A stretch of 64,000 nucleotides of DNA from Voacanga thouarsii (GCA_026120185.1 JANUWF010003375.1:4964736-5028735), one strand, 5' to 3'; shown: positions 1 through 13,769, counted from the first letter of the stretch. A program made the numbers and translations. Notes: generated by a model not told the origin, from the sequence alone.

Positions 1-870
1 TCTAGCACATATCATAGTATACATGATAGATCCAATTACTCAAGTATATGATTCCTACTCATGTGATCCCTTTCATCTTATGTTTGAGGATGCATAGATT
101 GTAAAAGGCTGGTTAGAATCTCTTCTTAGATTGATCTATGCTAAACATTTTTAGCATTTTGTCTATGTATATAAATTGTAAAAGACCAAGTAACCTTTTT
201 GATCGATCTCTATAGATCCTTATTCCCAGAATATAGGTTGCTTTTCTAAGGTCTTTCATGGAGAATTTCTTAGATAACTTCCTATTAACAACATGTCATC
301 TACATATAGTAATAGAAAAATAACTGCACTCCTACTAACCTTCTTGTATACACAAGATTCATCCATGTTTTGTATAAAACCAAATTCCTTAATTATTTCA
401 TCAAAATGGATGTTCAAACTCCTAGAAGCTTGCTTTAGTCCATGAATGGACCTTTATAGCATACACAATTTAGTGTGTTCCTTGGATGTGAAACCCTCAA
501 ATTGTGTCGTATATACCTCATCAGTTAGATTTCCATTAAGAAAAGCTATTTTCACATATATTTGTCAAATCTCATTATCATAATGAGCAGTAAATGCTAG
601 GAGTATTCTTGCAGATTTCAGTATTGCTACTGGTGAAAATGTTTCAGCATAGTCAATACCTTATTGTTGATGAAAACCTTTTACAGCCAGTCATGATTTA
701 TAGGTAATAACTTAACCATCTATGTCGGTTTTCTTCTTGAAAACCCATTTGCACACTATGGGTTTTATCCCTTTGAGTGAATCAACCAAATTCCAAACTT
801 AGGTGTCATAAATAGAATCTACTTCTGACTTTATGGCTTCAAGCCATTTTCCTTATTTTTAACTTTTCAA
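1..870 (-). pseudogene. D element reverse transcriptase (decayed fragment)
   Basis: Copia reverse transcriptase read on the minus strand. The YVDD active-site box is intact (complement of 295-306), and the upstream GCKWVFKK-like segment can be read near 735-760 with substitutions. The segment corresponds to 54216-55110 of D'. It is shattered by stops and frameshifts, so no frame runs far. The window edge cuts it before the RNase H part. Confidence 0.75.
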
Positions 871-1044
871 AACTTCTTTATAAGTGGTAGTCTCATCTTT
901 TTCTATAAGTAATACGTAATTGTGGTCATTAACGAGAAATCCATATCTCTCAAATGCTACACATATCCTACTTGACCTACGAGGTTTTTGTGTATTTGAA
1001 GGTTCATTAGCCTTGTCAATAGACTTGGGCAACCGATTGATCAT

Positions 1045-2130
1045 TGTTTTTTTATTCTTTTGAAACTTCAATAAGTTTAATTTTACTCCCACTATCTCCC
1101 TTAAGCGTAAATTCCTTTTCTAGGAAAATTGCATACTTTGAAACAAATACTTTATTTTTCGAAGAGAGATAGAAATAATATCCGTGAGATTCTTTTTTAT
1201 ATCCAAAAAATAAAGATTTATCAGACTTATCTTCTAATTTATCTGATTTGTTCTGTTCACATAAGCATGACATCTTTAAATTCTCAAGTGAGCTAATTTT
1301 GGTCTCTTACCAAAAAAATAACTTATATAGGGTAGTATTAACCGTTTTTTTATAGAACTCTATTTAACATATAAACAGTAGTTTTCAGTGCATATTTCTA
1401 AAATGATTTTACTAAATCTACGAAAACTATCATAGTTCAAACCATATCTAATAAAGATCGATTCCTTCTTTTGGATACACTATTATGTTGAGATGTATGC
1501 AGTATAGTTTATTGAGATAATATTCGATTATCTCCAAAATAACTTTGAGACTCTTGACTCAAGTATTCACCTCATCGATTGGATCTTTGAGTTTTAATAA
1601 TTTTACTAAGTTGTTTCTCTACTTCATTCCTAAATTTTTTGAACTTGTCAAAGGCTTTAGATTTTTACTTTATTAAATGCAAATATCCAATTCGAAAATA
1701 ATCATCAATATAACTTATAAAGTATTGATACTTCTTTCTTGCCTACAATGTCATTAGTCTACGTACATCGGTATGTATTAGTTCCAATAACTATTTGGCC
1801 CTTTTCCCTTTCTTAGAAAAGAGATTTTAGTCATTTTACCAAGTAAACATGATTCACATGTATCATATGATTTACAATCAAATGATTCTAAGTTACCAAG
1901 CGTATTTAACTTAGAAATACAATTCTCGTTTACACGGCCTAAACGACCGTGGAATAAGTAAGATAAGTTCATATTATCTTTTCTTTGTTTCTTATTATTT
2001 ATGTTGAGAACTTGATTTTCTATGTCTAGAACATAAAAATCATTCATCAAAGTTGTAGTACCATAATAGATATCATTTAATTGAAAAGAACAACTTTTAT
2101 GCTTAAAAACTAAATGAAATCCAACCATAT
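1045..2130 (-). pseudogene. D element pre-integrase and integrase region (decayed)
   Basis: On the minus strand 1778-2128 is open. It carries the GAG-pre-integrase pattern (FHGRLGRVNENC, where a Trp before the His would be usual) and the downstream CESCLLGKMTK zinc-site motif. Both align with 56030-56370 of D'. The integrase core toward 1045 is recognisable only in patches; 1052-1273 keeps a copia integrase tail-like stretch (KSDKSLFFGYKKESHGYYFY). Several stops and frameshifts lie between the patches. Confidence 0.65.
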
Positions 2131-2344
2131 ATAGACAGGTAACTGAGATAACGTCATTTAATAAAATTTAGAAATAATAATAATTTATAAGATCTAGAAT
2201 CAATCCAGAAGGCAACTGTTGATGATAAGTCCCCACAACAAGTGCAACAACATTTACTCTATTTGCATCACTTAGATCCACATCACATTTCTCAAGCTTC
2301 GTACTACAATTGCAAATTATTGCAAAAATGAGATCCATATCCAG

Positions 2345-3212
2345 TATCTAATACTCAATCTCATTATTAAAGGTAGTATTGATCTTAATCATAAACATAC
2401 CAAGGGTAGAAGCAGTGCTCGCAAGCTTCTCCTTCTCCTTGTTTTCCTTGACGGACTCCTGGTAGCCTTTGTAGTTGTATCTCTGATGGCCCATCTTGCT
2501 ACAATGGTGAGATGGTCCCTTGGTAGCTATCTTTTTTTTCTTCACGCCATCCTTTGGTTTGGTTGGATTCTTCTTTTTCTTTTTAGAAACATTTTCTTCT
2601 TAGAAGTTGAAGAATAAACTAATATAGCTGTATTATTTTTTTTCATCATAAAAGATCCATAGTCTTGAGAAGGTTGATTAACTCAAGTATGGAGGTCTCA
2701 ATCTTATTCACATAGTAGTTCATAACAAATTGTGAGAAACTACTCTGCAAAGATTAAAGAATTAAGTCGAAACATAATTCATGATCCATACCAAAACTAA
2801 GTGAGCTAAGCTTCTCAACCATTCCCAACATTTTAGTCCATGGGAGGCCATATAAGTGCATTCTATCATCTTAAAATGGAACAACCGTTTAGAGATCTCA
2901 CGTCTCTCTGTCCAACTTATTTATTAAACAGCTCCCCTAGATGGAAGATAATAGTATGAGCATCCATATGCTCAATCAGAGGTAATTGATGCTAGCATGA
3001 TACAAGATGCTATGTTACTATCCTTTTAGTTCTTCTTGTAGACTTTATGCTCTTAAGCTGGAGCATCATTAGCTAAAGGTGGTGGAATAGAAGCATCTAA
3101 CAAGTAATTTTTTTCGATTTGATAATGATTCTCATATTTCTATACTAGTCTAAGTTATTGGATTTGTTTAGCTTATTTGATTCCAAAATACTACTAGATT
3201 CAAATTTGACGT
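2345..3212 (-). pseudogene. D element gag (decayed)
   Basis: Minus-strand gag, aligning with 56640-57513 of D'. A zinc knuckle is visible near 2470-2520 as CHHCSKMGHQRYNY, where the last Cys of the CX2CX4HX4C pattern has become Tyr. The expected start near 3212 is mutated (complement of the CAT seen in D' now reads CCT or CGT), and there are many stops. The protease segment just downstream, around 2160-2340, is too decayed to call. Confidence 0.65.
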
Positions 3213-3385
3213 CCTGATGCAAATGGCCTAGATGAAAGATAAGAGTCATTAGACTGTGTATATGCACATAAAATGCGTTTAATTAGGTTTTTAATTAAAT
3301 GCACATCTACTCCACTAATTTTCTCAAATTAATAGCCCTAGTATTGATTTAAGAAAGCCCGTTAGAAGCTTTTCTAGTATACCGA

Positions 3386-4999
3386 TGATGAGGGCTTATC
3401 ATATACATATTTTCTAGTGTTTTTTTCCTTTAATTGTGATACATTTTTATTTAGATCGCTACTCACTGCACCATTTTCATCTTCTATTTATAAGAAATAA
3501 AGAAAATACCAATTGGAGATGATAAAAATGAAAAGGAAGGAAAATGGAGCATAAATGGAAGAAAATGAAAATGTCCAAATAAAGCACACAGCCTGGGAAA
3601 TTCATACTTCCCGAGGTCACCTATTACCCTTTATTATACAAAGATGACAGCCTAGGGCTAGGGAGAAAACAAAGACATATTTTGTATAGAATAAAGGCAG
3701 CCCAGGGAATTAGGCCACCTAGAACAAAAAAAAAAAAAAAAAAAAAAAAAGTTATGCCAATAGAGCTGCCTGGTAGCCCAGGGAAGTCCTCCTTTGGTTG
3801 TCCGATCTCTTGAAAAACTAGTGGACTAGGAAGATCCCTGGACCACTCACTTACCTAAAAAACACATTGATCTACATTTTTCTGTGATTTTTTTTATTTA
3901 TTCTCATTGTACACTATATATAAACCATTATAAACCCTAAAAAACACATCATTGGTTGGTTAGCAACCAAGAGATCCCCTAGGGAGCTGAAAAAAAAAAA
4001 ACACCAAGAAAAGGGATGATCTAGGGGAATCATGGAGAAGCCGATGGGGTATTCAAATAAATCCAAGGAATGAGAAGTCCAAGATCTTGTTGATGAGTGA
4101 AGTTCTTTATTTTTATTTTTTCCTTTGTATTACACTTTAAAAATATTGATGTTTATATGAATTAGTTGTATTTGAGGGATGAACCCTAATCTATATTCTT
4201 GTGTTGAGTTATTATTATGATTTATGAAATTCCTGTTCTTGTATTTGATTACTTGTGCATTGTTATGTTGGATTGATTATTTAGGCATGATTGATTTATT
4301 TAGTTGATTGGTTCACTCTTAATGAATTCAAGAGATGGGGCTAGGAGTTGAAGGCCAAATTAATTAGTCCAATGTTTGTTTTCCTTTTGAATAAATCGAG
4401 AGAGAGATTGAAGGATTTGAACTTGGTAGTCAATGGATTCTCAATATTACCTAGAGATTGGGATGTTAGGTTTCCAGGTACCTTTCGAGTGATGAATGAG
4501 TGTAATGCTTCCTTGGTTTAGGTTAATTAAGTAGAGATACCGATTAATTGAGCTTTGGGAAAGAAATCTCATAACTCGAGAGAGAGTGAGGTTTATTCTC
4601 GAAAACTCATGCCGGTGCTCAAATTAGAATTTGATAAACACAGTGGTATACTCTTTACTTGACATGTTTCAGGTCGATTTCTTCTTTTACATGGCCTTTC
4701 CCATATTCTTACTCTTTGACGATCCTTGTCACTTTTTTTTGTGGGTCTAATGTACTCCCTATTGTATTAGTTTAGGTAGTTTTATTTACTTTATTTCTAT
4801 ATTCAGTTTAGCTAATCAATAAGATTACAACAAAGTGGTGGTAATTGCTAAGTTCATCTGGATTTGATACTTACTATTCTCTATACTATGCGATGTGTGT
4901 ACTTGCTCGCATGTGTAGTTTTAGTACTTAGCATTTTAATTTAAAACTTGATTTTGTGGGTTGTTTATACTATTTCCAATGCACACAAAACACGCATCA
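3386..4999 (+). repeat. 5' LTR of the LARD-like element
   Basis: 1614 bp, starting TGATGAGGGC and ending GCATCA. It aligns from end to end with 17649-19273. It contains a run of A near 3727-3750, shorter in the 3' copy. No coding potential. Confidence 0.85.
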
Positions 5000-5029
5000 A
5001 GTTTTTTGTACCATTGTCGGGGACTGGCA
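5000..5029 (+). other. Primer-binding-site region of the LARD-like element
   Basis: Directly after the LTR lies TTTTTTGTACCATTGTCGGG followed by GACTGGC. It is similar to the post-LTR word of plant Athila and Ogre-type gypsy elements, with substitutions. Which tRNA is used is not clear. Confidence 0.55.
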
Positions 5030-7521
5030 ATATCGTGAAAACCTTAAGTCTTGTTGATTTAGCTATGTATATATTTATAAATACTTCATAAATATTTATT
5101 TCTCTATTTATGTACAGTACTAACCATTACTTGTATATAGCCTTCTTTTCCTTTTTATACCCTATTTATTTGTAGTTTCAATTCTTTATTTTAGTCTTTG
5201 AAATAAATAAATTTTGTTGGGTTCCAATGTGTTGTATTATTATGTTTGTTGTACTATTATTATTTTTTATATTGTTTTATATTACTATGTTGGGAAATTA
5301 TATATTTATAGTGGATTTTTGGGATTTAAGTTTTTCTTTTGTATATGGCCTTGTTGCTGTACACTATTTTTTGTTGTTGTTGGGGCATTTTGTAACTATT
5401 GTAGTGTTAGTATTTTTAGAATGAAAATGTTGTCATAATTGGCTATTATTGTTGTTGTTGAGGAGATGTTGTTGTATGACAATTATTGTGGATGATTGTT
5501 GTATAATAGGATTGGTTTTATTACTATTGTAATGGTGTTGAAGTTTTGAGAATTTGAGTATTGTTTTGGTATTCTCAATTGTTGTACTATGTATTGTGGA
5601 GATTGAAAATTGATTGTAGTAGTGGTGAATAAATTGAGGAGATGATTGAATTGTATTGTTGATGTTAAAATTTGGTGTATTACTAATTTTTGGTATGGAG
5701 TTTAGGTTAACTTTTTTACACCTTCTATGTAATAGCTATCGAAGTATGAGAATTATCTGTTAGTTGTTGGGAGATGCTATGATGTTTTTGGAAGATGTAG
5801 TATTCATGAATTGGCAGTTGTTGTTGTAAATATCTTGTGAGATTCATTTCAATAAGACCACTAAATCCTTGACCCTTTCACTTTTCCTTAGATTGCATTG
5901 AAGTTATAGTGTGTATGTTGTATACTAGTTCTAGTTCATGATATATTGGCGTTTTGTTGTATATATAGGATAATTATTGATGTTGAGGCATTGGCGTATC
6001 TATATTGATTTAGTGTATCTTTAGTGAAATGATTGGGTTGTTATTTGTTTTATGGCTTTGTTGTATAGCTATTAGTATAATTCTTAGTAGTAACATATAT
6101 TTTGGCATTGTTTATACTATTGATTTTATGACTTGTTAATAATATTTGTGTATATATATTATTATATGATGGTTTATTTGTTATTAGTATTGGTACTAAT
6201 GCATTTTTGTAACAACTCCTTGTATCATTTTTATTTTTATTTTCCTTTGAATTATTTTCTTTATTTATTATTTTGTCTTTTTTTTTTGTTACTATTTCTT
6301 TAGCTTTGGTATAATGTCATATTTTTCTTTATTTTTGCAGGACTGAAGGATTTCTTCTTTTGGATCTTCATTCTTTTCCTCTTCCTTTTTAGGCAAATTG
6401 AGTTTCAAGATGTTAGGGGAGTATTTAATTATCTTTTTCTCCATTTTCTCTTTTAGACCTATGGAAAATGTTTATATTGTTTAATTTGTGGCCAATGAGG
6501 ACATTGTCCAATTTAAGTATGGGGAAGAGGTTGAATAATATATATATTTTTTTACAATTTTGTATTATTTATTTAGAATTTTTCTTATTTTTGGGTAAAT
6601 TTCTTATTTTTTCTTTTTTGGCTAAAATTTTTTCGATTTTTTTTTCGCATTGTTGGGTTAGTTTTCAAGGTTGGTTGGTATGTGTTAGTTTTGGTGAAGA
6701 TATTATTTATCTTTTTACTTGAAAATTTTACTGAAGACTTTTCTACAAAAGTAAATTTTATGTACACTTAGATATTGAGCATGACATAGATTAAGTTTGG
6801 ATAAGTGAGTTAATCTTGTTTATGCCTTCGAAAATGTTGTGAAACTTGATTATTTGAGAATGGATAAGAATTTAGTGATGGAATATAGAGTGCAGATTGA
6901 AGGATTATCTTTAGTTTCGTGGCAATTCTCATTCATTCATTCATTTGTGTTGTATGTTGTAGTATAGAAATTTTCAATTTTTTATTGTATTTTTCAATAA
7001 AAAAGCAAATAGGCATAAGAGGTAGGCTGCTCAATGTACCTACCAAAGTGAGAAGAAAAAGAAAGCTCTAAGAATGTAAACTACATGTCCTATGATGAAA
7101 AACAATGTGTGATGAAAAAGAAAAGAAAGTAAAAAGTAAGAAAAAAAATATAAAGAAAAGCAAAGAGCAAAAATGCAAGGGATACAAAAAGAGAATTTAA
7201 GTTAAAATCAGTATAAAAGTATTTCATTTGTAGAAAGAAAAATCAAGAAAAGTGAGAGACTCCTAATTTGCTATATCAAATTGAAATATATTGTTGTATT
7301 GCTGTATCAAAGTGTAAGGTGTTATTGTATTATAATGTAACATATGTAGTGTATGTACTTTGGGAAAGCCACGAGACTTGAGTGAGTCGTTTGATCCTAT
7401 GTCATATGAGTCACTTTATTCAAATTCTTGATTGGAGACGTTGAGTGAATCACATTTATTTGGCATAAACATGTTTCATTTCACTTTGAGATTCTCGGTT
7501 ATGTCTAGCTTAATATAAGAT
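5030..7521 (+). other. Non-coding internal region of the LARD-like element
   Basis: T- and TTG-rich on the plus strand (5160-6300), then an A/G-rich stretch (7040-7260). Short open frames here (for example 5214-5438 and 6468-6722) are low complexity and match no retroelement domain I know. No gag, protease, reverse transcriptase or integrase motif is visible. Confidence 0.6.
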
Positions 7522-9561
7522 TGTTGGATTGTATGCCCTCTTTGACTAGGTTTCTGATGTAAAATTGAATATTTTAATAAAAGAATTTATTTTCAGAAAT
7601 TGTTTGTGAATTTATTATTTGTTTGTGCACGATTTTCATTTCGAATAGACCCATTTTGTTTAAATAAGTGATCCACGTAAATGGTGATCTTTCACAGTAA
7701 GGTATGGATCACGGGTTATTTAACACATAAAAATTTGTTCTTAACCTATTGATGAGACTGGGAACCTCATCATGTTTAGGTTATTATGTTATGAATTCCA
7801 AATGGGCAATGGCTTACCTTTAGCCAGTGAGTATTCCACTCACTTCATGACATAAGCGTATTTCGAATACGTAGGACTGGACCTGTAGTAGTGGTTTTTA
7901 AAAGTACTATATGAGAGAAACCTAGACTACTATCGCTACAGCATGGACTAGTACTCTACGACTTGAGTATGAGTTGGTAGTTTGGCGAAGCTGGAAGCAT
8001 ATACTTTGATTTGCTATAGTTGAGGTTCTATCGTAGGGCCAATATACTTGCATGTTGGGTATGTGTGACTAGTTAGTTAAGACAGACTTGTAAAAGATAG
8101 TTTCTACCCTATATCGCCCCTTGTGGTTGTCCGAATGGTCTAAAATGTCCAGAGCCCTAGGAAACATGACTTGGATGTTTGCTTTAGGGTAGCTCCCTTG
8201 GAAAGCGGAACACTCCAAGAAGTCGTGGATCATTGGACTAGAAGCCTAAGGATGGTAGATGTCATTTAGAGGGGTGTTAGTACACTTCTTCCTCTCTAAA
8301 TGTACGGCGATGTGTAGAGGGGTGTTTTGGTCATTTCACCTGTAGGTCAGAGACTTTGCTAATGCAGCATTGTCCTTAGGGTCAATATTTCCTTATGGTG
8401 ATATTAGGAAATATTTAAAATGCAAAATACAGCTATTTATATAGCAGTGGTATTTTTGTCATTTTAGCAGCCAAGGCGATGTGTCTTTTTGGTCCTCGGA
8501 ATAGCCCATAAGTCCTAACTAATTTTGGGTTGAGGAATTGGTTTCAGTTCAAGAGGATTTTATTTTATTTTATTCAGGAAGTCAAATTTATTATTGGACT
8601 GGAATAAAATAAATAAATTAATTAAAATAGGAGTTGAGAGAAATTAATACTCTAGTTTAATTGGTTAATTAATTATTCAAGGCCTAGGTCCAGTGTGAAT
8701 AATTAAGAAATTAACCTGGGCTTAAACTAGGGGAAATAATTAATGTTTAATTATTTATTGGGTTATTTAAATAGGCCCAAGAAATAAATAATTAAAGATT
8801 AATTATTATGGTTCATTTGGGCTCATTAATTATTTATTGGGTTGTTTATATAAGCCCAAGAAATAAATAATTAATGTTTATTATTTTGGGCCTTTTGGGT
8901 CCAAGAAAAATAATAAATATTTTTCTGGCCCAATAGCTTGGACCTTAGAGTTTTTTCCAGATACGGTTAAGAGGAGTTTAGGGTTAGGCCAAACTGATTC
9001 TCAGGATAACATCCGGGTGTGTTGAAATCCCGGGGATATGTTTATCAGATAATAAGAGACCCAGTTTTGGCTAACTAATAAACAAGTCCCTGGTAGAGGA
9101 AAAACCCTAATTCCCTTAGAAAAGAACTAAGACTCACGTCCCTCTCTATGAGTCACGTAGCTTCTCTCTCTCACAGACGCCTCCCTTCTTCTCTGGTTTA
9201 CTCCTTGTTCTTTGCTAACAAATAGTAAGTGCACCAAGGAGAATTGAGACCGTTCCTCTTCACCATAGTGTTCACCGACTAGAGGTTAGGCAGAGGAATA
9301 TTTCGAGAGCTGGAAAGCTTGGTGTTGATGCAAACAAGGTGAAGTAGAAGGCTAGCGGGTGTTCAACTGGAAGCTTCTTCAAGTGGGCGAAGCGAGGCGA
9401 TTCCAGTCGTTCAATCCGCTCCTACTCAACCTAGAAGGGTTAAGGAGAGCAAAGGTATGATCTTCACGCTTCCGTATGGCCTCTAAGGCTCGCGGTTTTT
9501 TTTTCTTTTTTTCTCTGTTTTTTCCCGCTACAGCATGCTGCCTCTGTTTTTCGTTCCCTCA
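7522..9561 (+). repeat. 5' LTR of copia A
   Basis: 2040 bp from TGTTGGATTG to CGTTCCCTCA. It matches 15307-17322 throughout. It should contain the promoter of the element, but I cannot place a TATA box with confidence. Confidence 0.9.
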
Positions 9562-9564
9562 ATG

Positions 9565-9577
9565 TGGTATCAAAGCC
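9565..9577 (+). other. Primer binding site of copia A (initiator tRNA-Met)
   Basis: TGGTATCAAAGCC, three bases after the LTR end. It matches the usual plant copia site TGGTATCAGAGCC, complementary to the 3' end of initiator tRNA-Met, at all but one base. Confidence 0.85.
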
Positions 9578-11383
9578 ACTGGTTTTTTATCAATATAGGG
9601 AGCATGGTAGTTAATAAAAATGGAGAAGATGATTATACTTGTGATCCTTCGCTGTTTTGGTATGAGATGGGCTTGATGTAAGCTTCACCGTTGAAGTATA
9701 GGAGCCCTCTGTAAAATTTTTTAGCTTTGAAGTTTAATCGTGTAAACCCAATTTAAATGGGTATAGGCGGTTGTGGTTTTATTTTGGATGAGTTTTTGTA
9801 AGTAAAATTGTCCAAAGAAGCCAAAGAAGGCTGGAAAAATCGAAAAGAATGGCCTTTGCAACTTTCACGCGCGGATAGAAGAAAAAACGAAGAAGAAAAC
9901 TATTCCTAAGCCGTGCAGTGGAGCCGAGCCGAGCCGCTGCGTTTCTGTGAGAGGAGCTGCTGCCAGCGAGCCGTGTAAGCCAAGCCATCTCCTCAAAATT
10001 CAAGCCGTTTTCGCAAGGGAATTTGCAATTGAATTGCAAATTGGAGTCAGGTTGCGTGCGGACCAGACGCATGAAACGGGCAGAGACGCGGATCGTTCGC
10101 GGGTCGGCAGCAGAAGGCAACTGGTTACAGGTCGCGGGCGCGGATCAGCTCCGTGGGTCACGCAGCAAGCGATCCGGTGCGGCGCGGTGCACCGCGGCTG
10201 CAGTGGACCGCAGGCCATGCGGACGCGGATCCGGTGCAGTGGACCGCCAGCGTTTTTTCGGCAATTTTTTTAAAATTTTTTTTCCTTTTTCGTTTTGGGT
10301 CCCATACCAGGCGAAGTTAATATTTTTTCAACATTTATATTCTTGGAATATATTTGCATGAAAAATATTAGTAAGGGATTTTAGGATTAAACAAGTTAAT
10401 TAATTAATTAATGTGTTTAATTCTATTATTTGGGCACTTAGATTTAAAAAATAGAAAAGCATGAAAACGTTTACTATTTTCGAGCATGCTATTTTTTTAT
10501 GTACCTATGTGTGTTTTTTCTCAAAGACCAAAGTCTTTGGAAACATTTTTGACAAGAAAAATATTTTTCTTCAAAAACTAAATGGTTATTTTAATTGGTA
10601 CAAAAATTAATCCTTGAATATTTTCTCAAAGGATTTAATCCTTGATATAGAAAATATATTGGAATTAGATATTTTTGTAAATTAAAATGGAGAGCCATTT
10701 TGTTTTGTTTTGGACTAGAAAAATGATTTTGTCAAATAAACTTGAGACCAAAGTCTCTAGAAAGTTTTAATTGGAAAATTTTTGAAATCATTAAGTTTTA
10801 ACTTAAATAAAATTAGTCCATGGAGAAAATCTCTCAAATGATATAAACCTTGACATAGAGATTTTATTAGACTTAGATATTTTATTTTTGAGTTAAGGAA
10901 AAACTTAATGGACATTTCAAAAGGATATTTTTCAGAAAACCTTTATTTTAAAAGACTAACTGGGAGAGGGGTTCCAACGGCCCCACAGTTTCCATCACGG
11001 TCCTCATTAGAGATCGTGGATCCCCTCGCGTCACCTGGGAGTGAACTCGTAAAGGATGGGGATACCACAAGGATCTAGATCTAATGGAATGATGTAATTA
11101 ATAACCCGGAGCACGTACTATGATTAGCCAGCCCACGTTGGAGGTTATAGTGCGAGGTATATCCATAGGAAATGAGAGGAAACGGCCATCCCACGATGGA
11201 GTTATTCTTTAGACCATTACCTAGAAGGGAAATTAATTTGTGGCGGTTAATACACTTAGCTTAGGAAACTGTTAATCTTTCTAAGAAGCTATGTCAGTTT
11301 TCCTAAGAGCTAAATTATTTTCAGTGTACAAATTTTATTTTGTTTTCACAAACTAAATTCTTTTTTTTTTTCGATTTTCAGAA
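9578..11383 (+). other. Leader of copia A with a GC-rich patch
   Basis: Untranslated leader between primer site and gag. 9900-10260 is strikingly GC-rich for this window and contains repeats of a GTGCAGTGGACCGC-like word. The rest is AT-rich and aligns with the B leader at 22010-23127. Open frames over the GC-rich patch exist on both strands in several frames and have no family features, so I treat them as chance. Confidence 0.65.
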
Positions 11384-12400
11384 ATGGTGGGAGGTTCTTT
11401 TAGTCCATTGGCCGTTATTCTCAGGGAGAATAAGTTAACGGGTCCAAACTATGTGGACTGGAAAAGGAACCTGGATATAACACTCACAGTTGAGGAGTAT
11501 AAGTATATCCTTTACGAGACCTGCCCTATTATCAGGGAAGGTTCCACCGCTAAAGAGTGAGAGGCTGAGAAGGCATGGAAGAAAGCTGACGAAATGGCAT
11601 GTTGCTATATGTTAGCTTCCATGTCTAATGTGCTCCAATCAAAACACGAGTACATGGCTTCTGCATATGACATAAGTCAATCATTGGCAACTATGTTTGC
11701 AGACAAGAGCCGGCCCGTAAGGTAGGAGGCTCTTCGAACTATTTTGAACACTAAGATGGTTGAGGGAGCATCACTCCGAGAGCATATGCTCAAGATGATT
11801 ACTGCTTTCAAGGAGGTGGAAATCTTAGGGGCTGTCATTGATCCCGAGAGCCAAGTGGATATGGTTCTCGAATCTCTACCGGGCTCTTTTACTCAGTTCA
11901 GGTTAAACTATAACATGAATAAGTTGAACACAAGTTTAACTGAACTGATGAAGGAGCTCCAGATGGCGGAGAAGGTCATGAAGCCACAGTCAAAGGCCAT
12001 GATTGCTAAGGCTTCTTCTTCAAGAACTGGGCCTAAACCCAGAGAGTTCAAGAGGAAAAAGGGGAATGCAGCAGTTCAGCCCAAGAACCAGCCCAAGGAC
12101 AAGCCAAAGGGCAAATGCTTCAAGTGTGGCAAGAAGGGACACTGGAAAAAGGAGTGTCCAGATCTTCAAACCAAGAAAAACCCCACAGGTAATGTTTACT
12201 ATCTAGAGTCCATATCAATGGTAGGATCAACTTCCACTTGGATTGTTGATTCAGGAGCCACTGATCATATCTGTAACTCCTTGCAGGGGTTTAGGAAGAT
12301 AAGAAGACTCAAGAAGGGCGAACATGAGCTTCGAGTGGGTAATGAAGCACAAGTCTGGGCATTTGTAATGGGAGAGCTGGATCGTATTTTTTTATTGTAA
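11384..12400 (+). pseudogene. Copia A gag and protease (two stops)
   Basis: Starts at ATG 11384 with MVGGSFSPLAVI, as in copy B at 23128. The N-terminal half carries the copia gag signature (KLTGPNYVDWKRNLDI). An intact CX2CX4HX4C zinc knuckle (CFKCGKKGHWKKEC) lies at 12116-12157. The aspartic protease box WIVDSGATDH follows near 12240-12270 and is intact. Stops interrupt it at 11558 (TGA) and 11723 (TAG). The frame is lost near 12390, just downstream of the protease. Confidence 0.85.
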
Positions 12401-13769
12401 CAAGATAGTGGTTTTAAAAGATATTTTATATGTACCTGGTTTTCGTCAGAATTTGTTTTCAATTGCAAAACTTGTTAATCAAGGATATTCGGTATCTTTC
12501 CATTCGGGTATTTCTATCAGTAGAGATGGAGAAATTTTATGTACTGGGCACATGTATGGAAATCTGTTCTTTTAAAACCCTATTAACAAACAATCAAATA
12601 ACGCTCAGTCTGAACCTTTAACTAAGAAGAGAAAGACCAATATCAATGATTCAAACATTTGGCATCTAAGGTTGGGTCATATTAACTTATCCAGGATTCA
12701 GAGGCTAATCCATGATGGGCCTTTGGGCTCTTTGAGATTGGAAAGTTGGCCTAAGTGTGAATCCTGCCTGATGGGAAAGATGACCAAGAGGTCATTTACA
12801 CCAAAGGCGGATAGAGCCAAGGAGGTGTTGAGTCTTGTTCACACTAATGTGTGTGGTCCGTTGTCTACACCAGCTAGAGGAGGTTTTAAGTACTTCATCA
12901 CGTTCACGGATGATTGTACGAGATATAGTTACATTTACTTGATGAGATGCAAGTCTGACTCTTTTGACAAGTTCAAGGTGTTTAAGGCTAAAGTGGAGCG
13001 TCGGACAGGTAAATTAATCAAAGCCTTACGATCGGATCGTGGTAGAGAGTACCTCCTAGGTGAATTCAAGGACTACATGGTACATCATGGGATAGTATCC
13101 CAACTCTCTGCGTTGGGAATACCCCAGCAGAACGGAGTAGCTGAGAGAAGGAACAGGACATTGATGAAAATGGTCCGGAGCATGATGTCTCATGCTACTC
13201 TTCCAGTGTCCTTTTGGGGATATGCCCTGGAAACAGCGGCATATATTCTGAACTTGGTGCCTTCTAAGTCAATACCTAGGACTCCCTATGAGATGTGGAC
13301 TGGGCGTAAGCGAAGTCTGAATCATCTCAGGATTTGGGGATGTCCAACTTATGTACTGATCAAGGGAGACAAGTTGGAACCAAGATCAGAATTATGCTAT
13401 TTTATTGGGTATCCACAAGGGACAAAAGGAGGTTACTTTTATCATCCTAAGGAGTAGAAGGTACTAGTCAGTACCAATGCTAGATACTTAGAAGATGGTC
13501 AAAGTACTTCCACTAAAGGTTCAACGTGGTTGGAACTTGAGGAGAAGTTATCTACGAAATCAACTTCTTCTGACCTGATTGTGGAACAAGAAGAGGCACA
13601 GCCTCAAGAGCCTGTGCAAATGGAGCCTCGTCGTAGTGGGAGAGTGTCTAGGGTTCCGGATAGATGGATTGGAGAAGCCATTGAGCTGGTCTCCGACCAT
13701 CAAGAATAAGACCCCACTAGATACGAGGAGGCTATTGCTGATGCCGATGCAAATCTACGACATGAAGCA
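12401..13769 (+). pseudogene. Copia A pre-integrase and integrase
   Basis: Frame resumes shifted from gag. The GAG-pre-integrase pattern (IWHLRLGHINLSRIQ) and the Cys pair CESCLMGKMTKRSF lie around 12655-12795. The core follows with DDCTRYSYIYLM, LRSDRGREY and QNGVAERRNRTLM, so the D, D and E catalytic positions can be read; the first Asp region reads HTNVCGP in place of the usual HSDVCGP, losing that Asp. Stops at 13455 (TAG) and 13707 (TAA) read CAG and CAA in copy B. The C-terminal part carries the usual copia tail (RIWGCPTYVLI, CYFIGYPQGTKGG). Confidence 0.85.

Noticed and set aside
5214..6767. Leu/Phe/Tyr-rich frames that look like membrane proteins
   Set aside because: T-rich low-complexity DNA gives hydrophobic codons by chance; inside a non-coding LTR element with no homologue I know.
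9779..10361. Overlapping Arg/Ala/Cys-rich open frames on both strands in the copia A leader
   Set aside because: High GC lowers stop frequency; no domain, no conservation of frame in copia B.
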